A DNA stretch of 5,266 nucleotides, taken from assembly GCA_013140465.1 (NCBI GenBank), contig JABFST010000213.1, positions 1 to 5,266 of the forward strand. Direction: 5' to 3'. Made by a program: the position numbers and the translations under genes. Origin of the DNA: Methylococcaceae bacterium (GTDB taxonomy: Bacteria; Pseudomonadota; Gammaproteobacteria; Methylococcales; Methylomonadaceae). Below are positions 1 to 5,235 of the stretch, in pieces (the stretch's first letter is position 1; each line of letters begins with the position of its first letter). Below the pieces are notes generated by a model. It saw only the letters and a program-made list of their open reading frames with translations, did not search any database and was not told where the DNA came from.

Positions 1-1
1 G

Positions 2-23
2 AACGTCCCAGAAAGCGGACGTT
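2..23. repeat. 7-bp stem-loop at left window edge
   Basis: Perfect inverted repeat AACGTCC (2-8) and GGACGTT (17-23) with an 8-nt loop. No T-run follows on either strand, so it does not look like an intrinsic terminator. It lies at the window edge, so the element to which it belongs may be cut. The role is unknown; a piece of a dispersed repeat or the 3' region of an unseen upstream gene are both possible. Confidence 0.5.
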
Positions 24-62
24 GCAAGGTTTGCCCAACCCCATCCTTACCCTGTTGCGACA

Positions 63-80
63 AGCCCGGGACATCGGGCT
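63..80. repeat. 6-bp GC-rich stem-loop
   Basis: AGCCCG (63-68) pairs with CGGGCT (75-80) across a 6-nt loop. There is no T-tract after it on the plus strand. It could be a weak transcription pause or 3'-end hairpin for a gene ending left of the window, but nothing beyond the dyad supports that. Confidence 0.35.
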
Positions 81-190
81 AAGCCGTGTTTAATCAATGG
101 GATAGGGGCTTAAGTTGGCGCGTATGTGGCTATGGGGTCTGAATAAGCACCCTGCTTTAAGTTGGCTGCCCGTTAATTAAAGTCCCAGCG

Positions 191-218
191 TTACATCCCT
201 TAATGATGATTATACAAT
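191..218 (+). promoter_or_regulatory. Weak sigma70-like promoter candidate for tgpA
   Basis: A good -10-like hexamer TACAAT (213-218, 5 of 6 consensus bases) sits in an AT-rich patch, 16 bp after TTACAT (191-196), which is a poor -35 match. Transcription from here would start near 225 and give a leader of about 160 nt carrying the hairpins at 240-347. It is the best promoter-like site seen upstream of tgpA, but the weak -35 makes it tentative. Confidence 0.3.
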
Positions 219-239
219 CTAATCAAATAGTGTTTTCCT

Positions 240-300
240 GCCCCAAAGTCAGGGGCTGCAACTTACATAAACATTCAGCCCCCCTCCTTAAAAAGGAGGG
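240..300 (+). promoter_or_regulatory. Interlocking hairpins in tgpA leader (possible alternative folds)
   Basis: Three pairings share bases here. GCCCC (240-244) pairs with GGGGC (252-256). GGGGCTG (252-258) can instead pair with CAGCCCC (276-282). CCCTCCTT (282-289) pairs with AAGGAGGG (293-300) across an AAA loop. The first two are mutually exclusive, and the second abuts the third at 282. This is the geometry of a switch or attenuator, but there is no T-run after the last stem, and chance overlap of repeats is equally possible. Confidence 0.3.
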
Positions 301-309
301 AGACTGAAT
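273..309. repeat. Dispersed-type palindrome (CCCTCCTT/AAGGAGGG)
   Basis: An inner 8-bp perfect stem, 282-289 with 293-300, is flanked by a second perfect stem ATTCAG (273-278) and CTGAAT (304-309), separated by a 3-by-3 internal loop (CCC against AGA). The two nested arms give a 37-nt element symmetrical about an A-rich centre. Such nested intergenic palindromes with a pyrimidine arm and a purine arm resemble small non-autonomous repeats found in many copies in some genomes. Copy number here is not visible, so that reading is inference. Confidence 0.6.
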
Positions 310-327
310 AAGTACAAACTTACAAAT

Positions 328-347
328 CCAGCACAGCACTGTGCTGG
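328..347. promoter_or_regulatory. Perfect 20-bp palindrome upstream of tgpA
   Basis: CCAGCACAG (328-336) and CTGTGCTGG (339-347) form a perfect 9-bp dyad with a 2-nt centre, ending 41 bp before the tgpA start codon. The size and short spacer fit a binding site for a homodimeric regulator. As RNA the 2-nt loop is too tight for the full stem, but opening the inner pairs would still give a firm hairpin in the leader. No regulator can be named from the sequence. It could also be a further dispersed repeat. Confidence 0.45.
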
Positions 348-388
348 CCCTGTGGTAAATATCCCCGCTATTAGCATCCCCCACCTTT

Positions 389-2332
389 ATGAATATTGCC
401 CAACACCCCCAACGCGTGATTTTTTTATTGGCTTCAATTGCTTTGATTGCTTTGCCGCATGTTAGCCATTTGCCGCTGGCAATAATCGCTTTTTTTTACA
501 CGGTGTTGGCTTGGCGTTGGTTAGGCGTATGGCGACCGCAATGGCTGCCCTCGCGTTGGACGGTATTTGTGCTTACCCTGATTGGGCTAGCAGTGCTGTA
601 TGCCCAGCATTTAGGCGTGTTGGGGCGTGATGGTGGTACTTGTTTGTTTATGACGGCTTTGGGCTTAAAGTTATTGGAAATCAAATCCGCCCGCGATTTT
701 TATCTGATTATCTACTTGGCGTTTGTGGTCGCCGCGTCGCAATTTTTATACGAACAAAGCCTGTGGATGGCAGCTTATACTTTATTTGTCTGTTGCGTGC
801 TTCTGGCAACGTTGGTCAGCATCAACAGCAATACCGCCCACACCAAAGCGGCTTTGGGCAACGCCAGCCTGATCGTCGTGCAAGCCATCCCGATAGCTAT
901 CGTGGTGTTTATTGTGTTCCCTAGGCTAGAAGCCCCGCATTGGATGCTGTTTAACGAAGCCCATAAAGCCCGTGCGGGCTTAAGCGACACCTTACAGCCC
1001 GGCTCTATCAGCGAACTGAGCATGTCCGAAGCCTTGGTGTTCCGCGCCAAATTTACCGGGCCTTTGCCGCCCCCTGCTCAACGTTATTGGCGCGGCCCGG
1101 TGTTGTCGCACACCGACGGCATTAAATGGACACCTATACGCGATACCCGCTTTGGCGCTTATAGGGACAAACCCCGCTTTGCTGGTACAGCCTATGCCTA
1201 CACGCTGTTAATGGAAGCGCAGGACAAACCGTGGGTGTTCGCCTTGGATATGCCGCAAAGCTATAGCGACAGTTTGCGCCAAAATGCTTATTATCAGCTT
1301 ATCACCACGCGCAACCCCGACCAGCGTGCCGAATACCGCGTCACCTCTTATCCCCAGTACAACACGGGCTTTATTACCCGCACCGAATATAAAGACAACA
1401 CCGAATTACCCGCAGACCCTAGCCCTAAAATCCAACAGCTGGTAACGCAATTACACGGTTTTGATGCGCCTCCCGAACAGTTTGTCAAACAACTGCTTAA
1501 CCATTTTAGGACCGAAAACTTTCATTACACGCTTAGCCCGCCGTTAATGGAAGCAAATCCGATTGAAACGTTTTTGTTTACATCACGCCAAGGTTTTTGC
1601 AGCCATTATGCAGCGGCTTTTGTGTATTTAATGCGCGTGGCCCATGTGCCTGCACGCATAGTCACTGGCTATCAGGGGGGCGAAATCAACCCCATCGGCG
1701 GATTTTTGGAAGTCCGCCAAGCCGATGCCCATGCGTGGGCCGAAGTGTGGATAGAGCAGCAAGGCTGGGTGCGGGTTGATCCAACTGCGGCAATAGCCCC
1801 GCAACGGGTAGAACAAAGCATTAATGTCGCCCAGTTGGTGCCGAGTGGCGTTATCCAATATCTGCCCAGCGACGCGACCGCCAGTTGGCTAAAACAAGCC
1901 CGGCAGTTATGGGGCAATATTGATTACAACTGGCAACGCTGGGTGATTAATTACGACAACAAAAACCAAAGCAGTCTATTGTCGGCCTTGGGCATTTTCG
2001 ACATCAAGACTATGGCTTACTGGCTTGCGGCAGTGATAGCCAGCATCACCGCCGTGTTAAGCGCGTTGTTGTTATACCAAAAGCCACGCGCACCCGACCC
2101 TACGCTACGCGCTTATCAACGCTATTGTAAAAAACTGGCGAAGCGCGGCTTTATTAAAGCCCGCAACGAAGGCGCCCAAGATTTTGCCCATCGCATCAAA
2201 CCCCAGCTACCCGCACAAGCTGCGCACATCGACCGCATCACCCAGTTGTTTATTAAGCTCCATTACGGCAAACACAGCACGCCCGCAGATTTGCAGCTGC
2301 TTAAGCAATGGGTGGCGAAGTTTAGGGTGTAA
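389..2332 (+). CDS. tgpA: TgpA-like inner-membrane protein with periplasmic transglutaminase domain
   Basis: A 647-residue multi-pass membrane protein. Residues 9-180 form the hydrophobic TgpA N-terminal region (DUF3488), with probable helices near 10-46, 57-75, 104-121, 124-143 and 159-178. The conserved FPRL (177-180) and YWRGPVL (233-239) motifs follow. The periplasmic transglutaminase core holds Cys404 in QGFCSHYA, His448 in DAHAWAE and Asp464 in RVDPT, so the catalytic triad is complete and falls at the same numbers I recall for Pseudomonas aeruginosa TgpA. A last helix at 542-563 leads to a cytoplasmic tail of about 80 residues resembling DUF4129. The family is linked to viability and envelope function in Pseudomonas; its physiological substrate is not settled as far as I know. 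The ATG at 389 has no recognisable Shine-Dalgarno, but the matching residue numbers support it. The usual neighbours (MoxR ATPase, DUF58 protein) are absent from the 388 bp upstream. A papain-like protease activity is an alternative to cross-linking. Confidence 0.93.
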   Translation: MNIAQHPQRVIFLLASIALIALPHVSHLPLAIIAFFYTVLAWRWLGVWRPQWLPSRWTVFVLTLIGLAVLYAQHLGVLGRDGGTCLFMTALGLKLLEIKSARDFYLIIYLAFVVAASQFLYEQSLWMAAYTLFVCCVLLATLVSINSNTAHTKAALGNASLIVVQAIPIAIVVFIVFPRLEAPHWMLFNEAHKARAGLSDTLQPGSISELSMSEALVFRAKFTGPLPPPAQRYWRGPVLSHTDGIKWTPIRDTRFGAYRDKPRFAGTAYAYTLLMEAQDKPWVFALDMPQSYSDSLRQNAYYQLITTRNPDQRAEYRVTSYPQYNTGFITRTEYKDNTELPADPSPKIQQLVTQLHGFDAPPEQFVKQLLNHFRTENFHYTLSPPLMEANPIETFLFTSRQGFCSHYAAAFVYLMRVAHVPARIVTGYQGGEINPIGGFLEVRQADAHAWAEVWIEQQGWVRVDPTAAIAPQRVEQSINVAQLVPSGVIQYLPSDATASWLKQARQLWGNIDYNWQRWVINYDNKNQSSLLSALGIFDIKTMAYWLAAVIASITAVLSALLLYQKPRAPDPTLRAYQRYCKKLAKRGFIKARNEGAQDFAHRIKPQLPAQAAHIDRITQLFIKLHYGKHSTPADLQLLKQWVAKFRV

Positions 2333-2353
2333 GTGTTAGTAGCCGCAGAATAA

Positions 2354-2386
2354 AGACCTGCGAGGTTTTAAAAACCTCGCAGGTCT
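2354..2386. repeat. 33-nt palindrome, 16-bp perfect arms
   Basis: AGACCTGCGAGGTTTT (2354-2369) and its exact reverse complement (2371-2386) flank a single A. A further pair AGTAGC (2338-2343) and GCTACT (2390-2395) brackets it, giving a two-tier symmetrical element of 58 nt that begins 5 nt after the tgpA stop codon. As RNA the central T/A bases would open into a loop, leaving about 12 bp of firm stem. It may limit read-through or protect the tgpA mRNA 3' end, but there is no T-run after the right arm, so a classical terminator is doubtful. The form is that of a dispersed palindromic repeat. Confidence 0.7.
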
Positions 2387-2426
2387 ACTGCTACTCATGA
2401 AAAGTGCGGCAAATCCCTACACCCGC

Positions 2427-2445
2427 TAGCCGAATCGGCTATACT
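2427..2445 (+). promoter_or_regulatory. Probable -10 overlapped by a 7-bp dyad, lipoprotein gene promoter
   Basis: TATACT (2440-2445) matches the sigma70 -10 at 5 of 6 positions and lies 62 bp before the lipoprotein start codon. The -35 region is poor: CCTACA at 2416-2421 with an 18-bp spacer shares only the last three bases with the consensus. Directly upstream, TAGCCGA (2427-2433) and TCGGCTA (2435-2441) form a perfect dyad around one A, overlapping the first two bases of the -10. A protein bound there would block polymerase, so the dyad is a plausible operator; it could also be coincidental. Confidence 0.45.
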
Positions 2446-2493
2446 GCGTATCAGCGAAAAACCCATGCAAACTGTGGGCTTATTGATTCATCC

Positions 2494-2500
2494 GGCGGAG
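2494..2500 (+). promoter_or_regulatory. Shine-Dalgarno of the lipoprotein gene
   Basis: GGCGGAG ends 7 nt before the ATG at 2508. The GGAG core and the spacing are near ideal and fix the start codon. It is the clearest ribosome binding site in the window; tgpA and recG lack one of similar quality. Confidence 0.85.
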
Positions 2501-2507
2501 CATAAAC

Positions 2508-2882
2508 ATGGTCAAATTAATATTATTGGGCGGGGCTGCCTTGTTATTGGCGGCGTGCAGTTATGGCGGTTTGCCAACTGCACAGCAAGGGTATTTTGCC
2601 GATGGGTTTAATTGCAAGCAAGCCAGCCAACGTAAAGAAAAAGTGTTTATCGATAAAACCGTAGGAGTCGTCGAAATTCCTTTGGTTTACGATGCCAATG
2701 TGTTTGCCAACTGTATGCGGCACCGTGGGCGGCCTGTGGCGCAGCCTGTTGCGGTGGGTGACTATTTGGCGATCTCACGCGCCTGTTTGCAAGCAGCCTC
2801 AGCGACTACAGACCGCGATGCCAGTTATGCCGATTGCATTGCCCGCAGCCATTTGCAGGTGGATGTGATAACGGGCGATTAG
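2508..2882 (+). CDS. Small Cys-rich lipoprotein of unknown function
   Basis: A 124-residue protein with a clear lipoprotein signal: Lys3, a hydrophobic stretch at 4-16, and the lipobox LAAC with the lipidated Cys at 17. The next residue is Ser, not Asp, which by the +2 rule predicts sorting to the outer membrane. The mature part of about 107 residues has four more Cys (36, 69, 93, 110), an even number that could form two disulfides in the periplasm. Two stretches look alike, VFANCMRHR (65-73) and SYADCIARS (106-114), suggesting a small internal repeat around Cys69 and Cys110. I do not recognise the family. The gene has its own candidate promoter and Shine-Dalgarno and lies 175 bp after tgpA, so it is probably transcribed separately. 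Its stop is 4 bp from that of convergent recG. The signal peptide and start are certain; the function is open. Confidence 0.9.
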   Translation: MVKLILLGGAALLLAACSYGGLPTAQQGYFADGFNCKQASQRKEKVFIDKTVGVVEIPLVYDANVFANCMRHRGRPVAQPVAVGDYLAISRACLQAASATTDRDASYADCIARSHLQVDVITGD

Positions 2883-2886
2883 CGGC

Positions 2887-4965
2887 TTACACCTCGGCAT
2901 AGTCTGTCGCTATGCCTAACCAGCGTGCGCATAAAGCATGTGCGGCAGCGGGATTGCTGGCAAGGAGCTGGGCGCCAATAGGCGGTATGCTGTCCAGCAA
3001 CTCGGCATCGCGCTCTAAATCGGCAATCTTAAAATGAATCGCCCCCGTTTGCCGCGTACCCATCACATCGCCCGGGCCGCGCAATTCCAAATCTTTTTCG
3101 GCAATCACAAAGCCATCGTTGCTGTCACGCAGTATGCCTAGGCGTTGGCGGGCAGTGTCGGACAACGGGCCTTGGTACATCAACAAACAATAGCTGTCGT
3201 CAGCACCGCGCCCTACCCGTCCGCGTAGTTGGTGCAATTGCGATAGCCCTAAGCGTTCGGGGTTTTCGATAATCATCAGACCCGCATTGGGGACATCAAC
3301 GCCAACTTCAATCACGGTGGTGGCGACCAATAAATCTAGCTGGTGGTTTTTGAAGGCTTGCATCACGGCATCTTTGTCGGCGTTTTTCATACGCCCGTGG
3401 ATGAGCGCGACACGCACATCCGGCAAGGCTTGCACCAGCAATTCGGCGGTTTTTTCGGCGGCTTCGCATTGCAGGGCTTCCGATTCTTCTATCAGAGTAC
3501 AGACCCAATACACTTGGCGGCGTTTTGCCACCCAACTGTTGATGCGGTCTATCACTTCGCTGCGGCGTTCGGCGGGGATGACACTGGTGACAATGGGTTT
3601 GCGCCCGGGCGGCAATTCGTCAATGATGGATATGTCCAAATCGGCATATTGCAACATCGCTAAGGTGCGCGGTATCGGCGTGGCGGTCATCACCAATTGG
3701 TGCGGGCGGCTATCGCCGTGTTGGCCTTTTTCGCGCAAGGCCAAGCGTTGGTGTACGCCAAAACGGTGTTGTTCGTCGATGATGATTAAGCCTAGGCGAT
3801 GAAAGTGCACGGCTTCTTGAAACAAGGCGTGGGTGCCAATAATGATGCCCGCCGTACCGTCTGCCAAGCGTTGCAAGGCGTCTTTACGCGCATTGCCTTT
3901 AAGCTGTCCGGTCAGGTACACGACTTGGGTATCTACGCCCTGAAACCAAACGCTAAAGTTGCGTTTATGCTGTTCCGCCAATAATTCGGTAGGGGCCATG
4001 ACTGCCACTTGATAGCCCGATGCCAACGCCAATAAGGCCGCATACGCCGATACGATGGTCTTGCCGGAACCGACATCGCCTTGCACTAAGCGCATCATCG
4101 GCTGCGCTTGGTGGCAATCGGCAACTATGTCTTGGATAACACGCTGTTGCGCGTTGGTCAGTTGAAACGGCAGCGCGTTTAAAAATGCTGTGGTCGTGGC
4201 TGTGTCCGCACTTAAGCGCGGGGCTTGCCAAATTTTGGCCAGGCTTTTGGCGAGGCATAAGCTTAAGTGGTGCGCCAACAGTTCTTCCAAGGCCAAGCGT
4301 TTTAAGGCAGGGTGCTTGCTGTTGTGTAAGTCGGTTAGGCTTAGGGTTTCGTCGGGTGCGTGCAGCGTGTGGATGGCATCGGCTAAACTCGGGTAACTAG
4401 CGTTTTTTAACAGCTCGGCGGGCAGCCAATCGGTTAATAGCCCGGGTTCTTGTTGGCACAGGCTTAGGGCTTGTTTGACGGCTTTTCTAAGGGTGTTTTG
4501 GCTTAGCCCTTCGGTCAGCGGATAGACGGGCGTGAGTTTGGTTTCGGTGGTATACGCGTTGGGGTCGGTGATGATTTGGTAATCAGGATGCACAATTTCC
4601 AGCCCGGCATAACCGTAGCGGACTTCACCAAAACAACTGATTAAGGTGCCGGGTTTGAGGCTGTTGTGTTGGTTGGCACTAAAATGGAAAAACTTTAGGC
4701 TAAGCGCACCCGTGCCGTCGTTGATTTGGCATATTAGGCTTTTGCGGCCTCTGGGCAAGATGTCGATAAATTCCACCGTGCCGCACACCAGTGCAGTGGT
4801 GCCTGACACTAGGCTATTGATAGGGTATATGCGGGTGCGGTCTTCATAGCGCAAAGGCAAATGAAACAGCAGATCCTGAAGAGTATAAATGCCCAGCTTA
4901 TGCAAGCGGCTGGCGGTTTGTGCGCCTATGCCAGTTAAGGTGGTGACGGATTGGTTGAGCTTCAC
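2887..4965 (-). CDS. recG: ATP-dependent DNA helicase RecG
   Basis: A 692-residue protein, almost the length of Escherichia coli RecG (693) and similar from end to end. RecG remodels stalled replication forks, branch-migrates Holliday junctions and unwinds D-loops and R-loops in the cytoplasm. The N-terminal wedge domain with its OB fold spans about 1-150 (RYEDRT at 39-44). Superfamily 2 motifs follow in order: Walker A GDVGSGKT (296-303), MAPTELLAEQ (323-332), Walker B DEQH (397-400), TATP (427-430), and motif VI QLRGRVGRG (579-587). The RecG-specific TRG region follows, with RGPGDVMGTRQTG at 629-641. All key residues are present. The start is GTG at 4965: no in-frame ATG, GTG or TTG lies between it and an upstream TAG, and it gives the family's usual N-terminus (TLTGIGA). 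The Shine-Dalgarno is poor. The gene is convergent with the lipoprotein gene, with 4 bp between stops. Confidence 0.98.
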   Translation of the reverse strand: MKLNQSVTTLTGIGAQTASRLHKLGIYTLQDLLFHLPLRYEDRTRIYPINSLVSGTTALVCGTVEFIDILPRGRKSLICQINDGTGALSLKFFHFSANQHNSLKPGTLISCFGEVRYGYAGLEIVHPDYQIITDPNAYTTETKLTPVYPLTEGLSQNTLRKAVKQALSLCQQEPGLLTDWLPAELLKNASYPSLADAIHTLHAPDETLSLTDLHNSKHPALKRLALEELLAHHLSLCLAKSLAKIWQAPRLSADTATTTAFLNALPFQLTNAQQRVIQDIVADCHQAQPMMRLVQGDVGSGKTIVSAYAALLALASGYQVAVMAPTELLAEQHKRNFSVWFQGVDTQVVYLTGQLKGNARKDALQRLADGTAGIIIGTHALFQEAVHFHRLGLIIIDEQHRFGVHQRLALREKGQHGDSRPHQLVMTATPIPRTLAMLQYADLDISIIDELPPGRKPIVTSVIPAERRSEVIDRINSWVAKRRQVYWVCTLIEESEALQCEAAEKTAELLVQALPDVRVALIHGRMKNADKDAVMQAFKNHQLDLLVATTVIEVGVDVPNAGLMIIENPERLGLSQLHQLRGRVGRGADDSYCLLMYQGPLSDTARQRLGILRDSNDGFVIAEKDLELRGPGDVMGTRQTGAIHFKIADLERDAELLDSIPPIGAQLLASNPAAAHALCARWLGIATDYAEV
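2896..2916. other. 7-bp hairpin at the 3' end of recG, near convergent stops
   Basis: GGCATAG (2896-2902) and CTATGCC (2910-2916) form a perfect stem with a 7-nt loop inside the last codons of recG, 14 bp past the lipoprotein stop. The convergent genes leave no spacer for a terminator, so this dyad could help end or protect either transcript. No T-run follows on either strand, so Rho-independent termination is not well supported. Confidence 0.35.
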
Positions 4966-4994
4966 GCGCGGGGCCTGTTTGTGTTCGTCATTAA

Positions 4995-5047
4995 GGGTTT
5001 TAGGGCAAGTCTGCTAGGGTTCTAAGGGCTAAGGCCGCTAGGGTGGG
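4995..5047 (+). repeat. G-tract cluster with TAGGG/TAAGGG-like imperfect repeats
   Basis: Six GGG tracts start at 4995, 5003, 5017, 5026, 5041 and 5045 on the plus strand, several preceded by CTA, CTAA or TTA. The gaps are 5, 11, 6, 12 and 1 nt. Four tracts could in principle build a long-loop G-quadruplex, although the loops are longer than in canonical motifs. The tracts lie 30-82 bp upstream of the recG start, in the strand that is template for recG. Confidence 0.45.
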
Positions 5048-5065
5048 TATGTTAGTCTAACGCGC

Positions 5066-5094
5066 TTGACTATTCTTGTTATTCGCCTTATCTT
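5066..5094 (+). promoter_or_regulatory. Rightward sigma70-like promoter leaving the window
   Basis: TTGACT (5066-5071, 5 of 6 at the -35) is followed after exactly 17 bp by TATCTT (5089-5094, 4 of 6 at the -10). This is the best-spaced promoter-like pair in the window. It points away from recG; transcription would begin near 5101. No gene with a start is visible in the remaining 165 bp, so it would serve a gene beyond the window, a small RNA, or nothing. Confidence 0.4.
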
Positions 5095-5121
5095 GAGCTG
5101 GATATGGAATGCCCAGCTTAA
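5093..5121. repeat. 9-bp hairpin beside the rightward promoter
   Basis: TTGAGCTGG (5093-5101) pairs with CCAGCTTAA (5113-5121), with one G-T wobble and an 11-nt loop. It begins at the last bases of the -10 candidate, so it would form an operator-like dyad at the start site or a 5' hairpin of a transcript. Either role is speculative. Confidence 0.35.
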
Positions 5122-5189
5122 CAGGATGTACTGGCGGTCGAGACTGTGAAAGTGTCAGAGCGACTTCTAATAAGTCAAATTTACCGTAG

Positions 5190-5235
5190 GCTGAGCGGAG
5201 TCGAAGCCGGTTTGTTCGCTTCGACTCCGCTCAGC
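5190..5235. repeat. 18-bp inverted repeat, REP-like
   Basis: GCTGAGCGGAGTCGAAGC (5190-5207) and its exact reverse complement (5218-5235) are separated by 10 nt. The arm, with its CTTCGACTCCGCTCAG core, resembles a palindromic intergenic repeat I have seen in many unrelated bacterial genomes; that is from memory and cannot be checked here. As RNA it is a strong hairpin. The right arm runs directly into the tandem repeat that reaches the window end. Confidence 0.75.

Larger units (their letters stand above)
1..388. other. Gene-free region upstream of tgpA with multiple hairpins
   Basis: No supportable gene lies in these 388 bases. Two short frames are open from the left edge (+1 to a TAA at 91-93, +3 to a TAA at 111-113), but neither peptide is recognisable and either could be chance. 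The region holds hairpins at 2-23, 63-80 (AGCCCG/CGGGCT), 240-256 and 273-309, a perfect palindrome at 328-347, and a 10-bp direct repeat TTAAGTTGGC at 110-119 and 157-166. The density of dyads suggests an accumulation of small dispersed repeats, or a structured leader for tgpA in the right half. Confidence 0.6.

Noticed and set aside
1..113. 3' end of an upstream gene in frame +1 or +3
   Set aside because: Both frames are open from the edge (30 and 36 codons), but neither peptide is recognisable and two competing frames make chance likely. The DNA to the left is needed.
2354..2386. Intrinsic terminator of tgpA
   Set aside because: The stem is strong, but the right arm is followed by ACTGCTACTC and no T-run. 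Called as a palindromic repeat instead.
2397..2429. Ten-codon frame MKSAANPYTR between tgpA and the lipoprotein gene
   Set aside because: No ribosome site and far too short; it lies within the presumed promoter region.
3287..3802. 171-codon plus-strand open frame opposite recG
   Set aside because: It lies wholly antisense to a strongly conserved part of recG and its peptide shows no domain or coherent composition. It is a by-product of recG codon use. The same applies to the other open frames inside tgpA and recG.
4886..4965. An internal ATG as recG start
   Set aside because: The residues just after the GTG match the conserved RecG N-terminus and the total length fits the family, so the GTG at 4965 is preferred.
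5105..5148. Short plus-strand peptides after the 5066-5094 promoter
   Set aside because: The ATG frames at 5105 and 5126 stop after five and seven codons, without meaningful translation signals.
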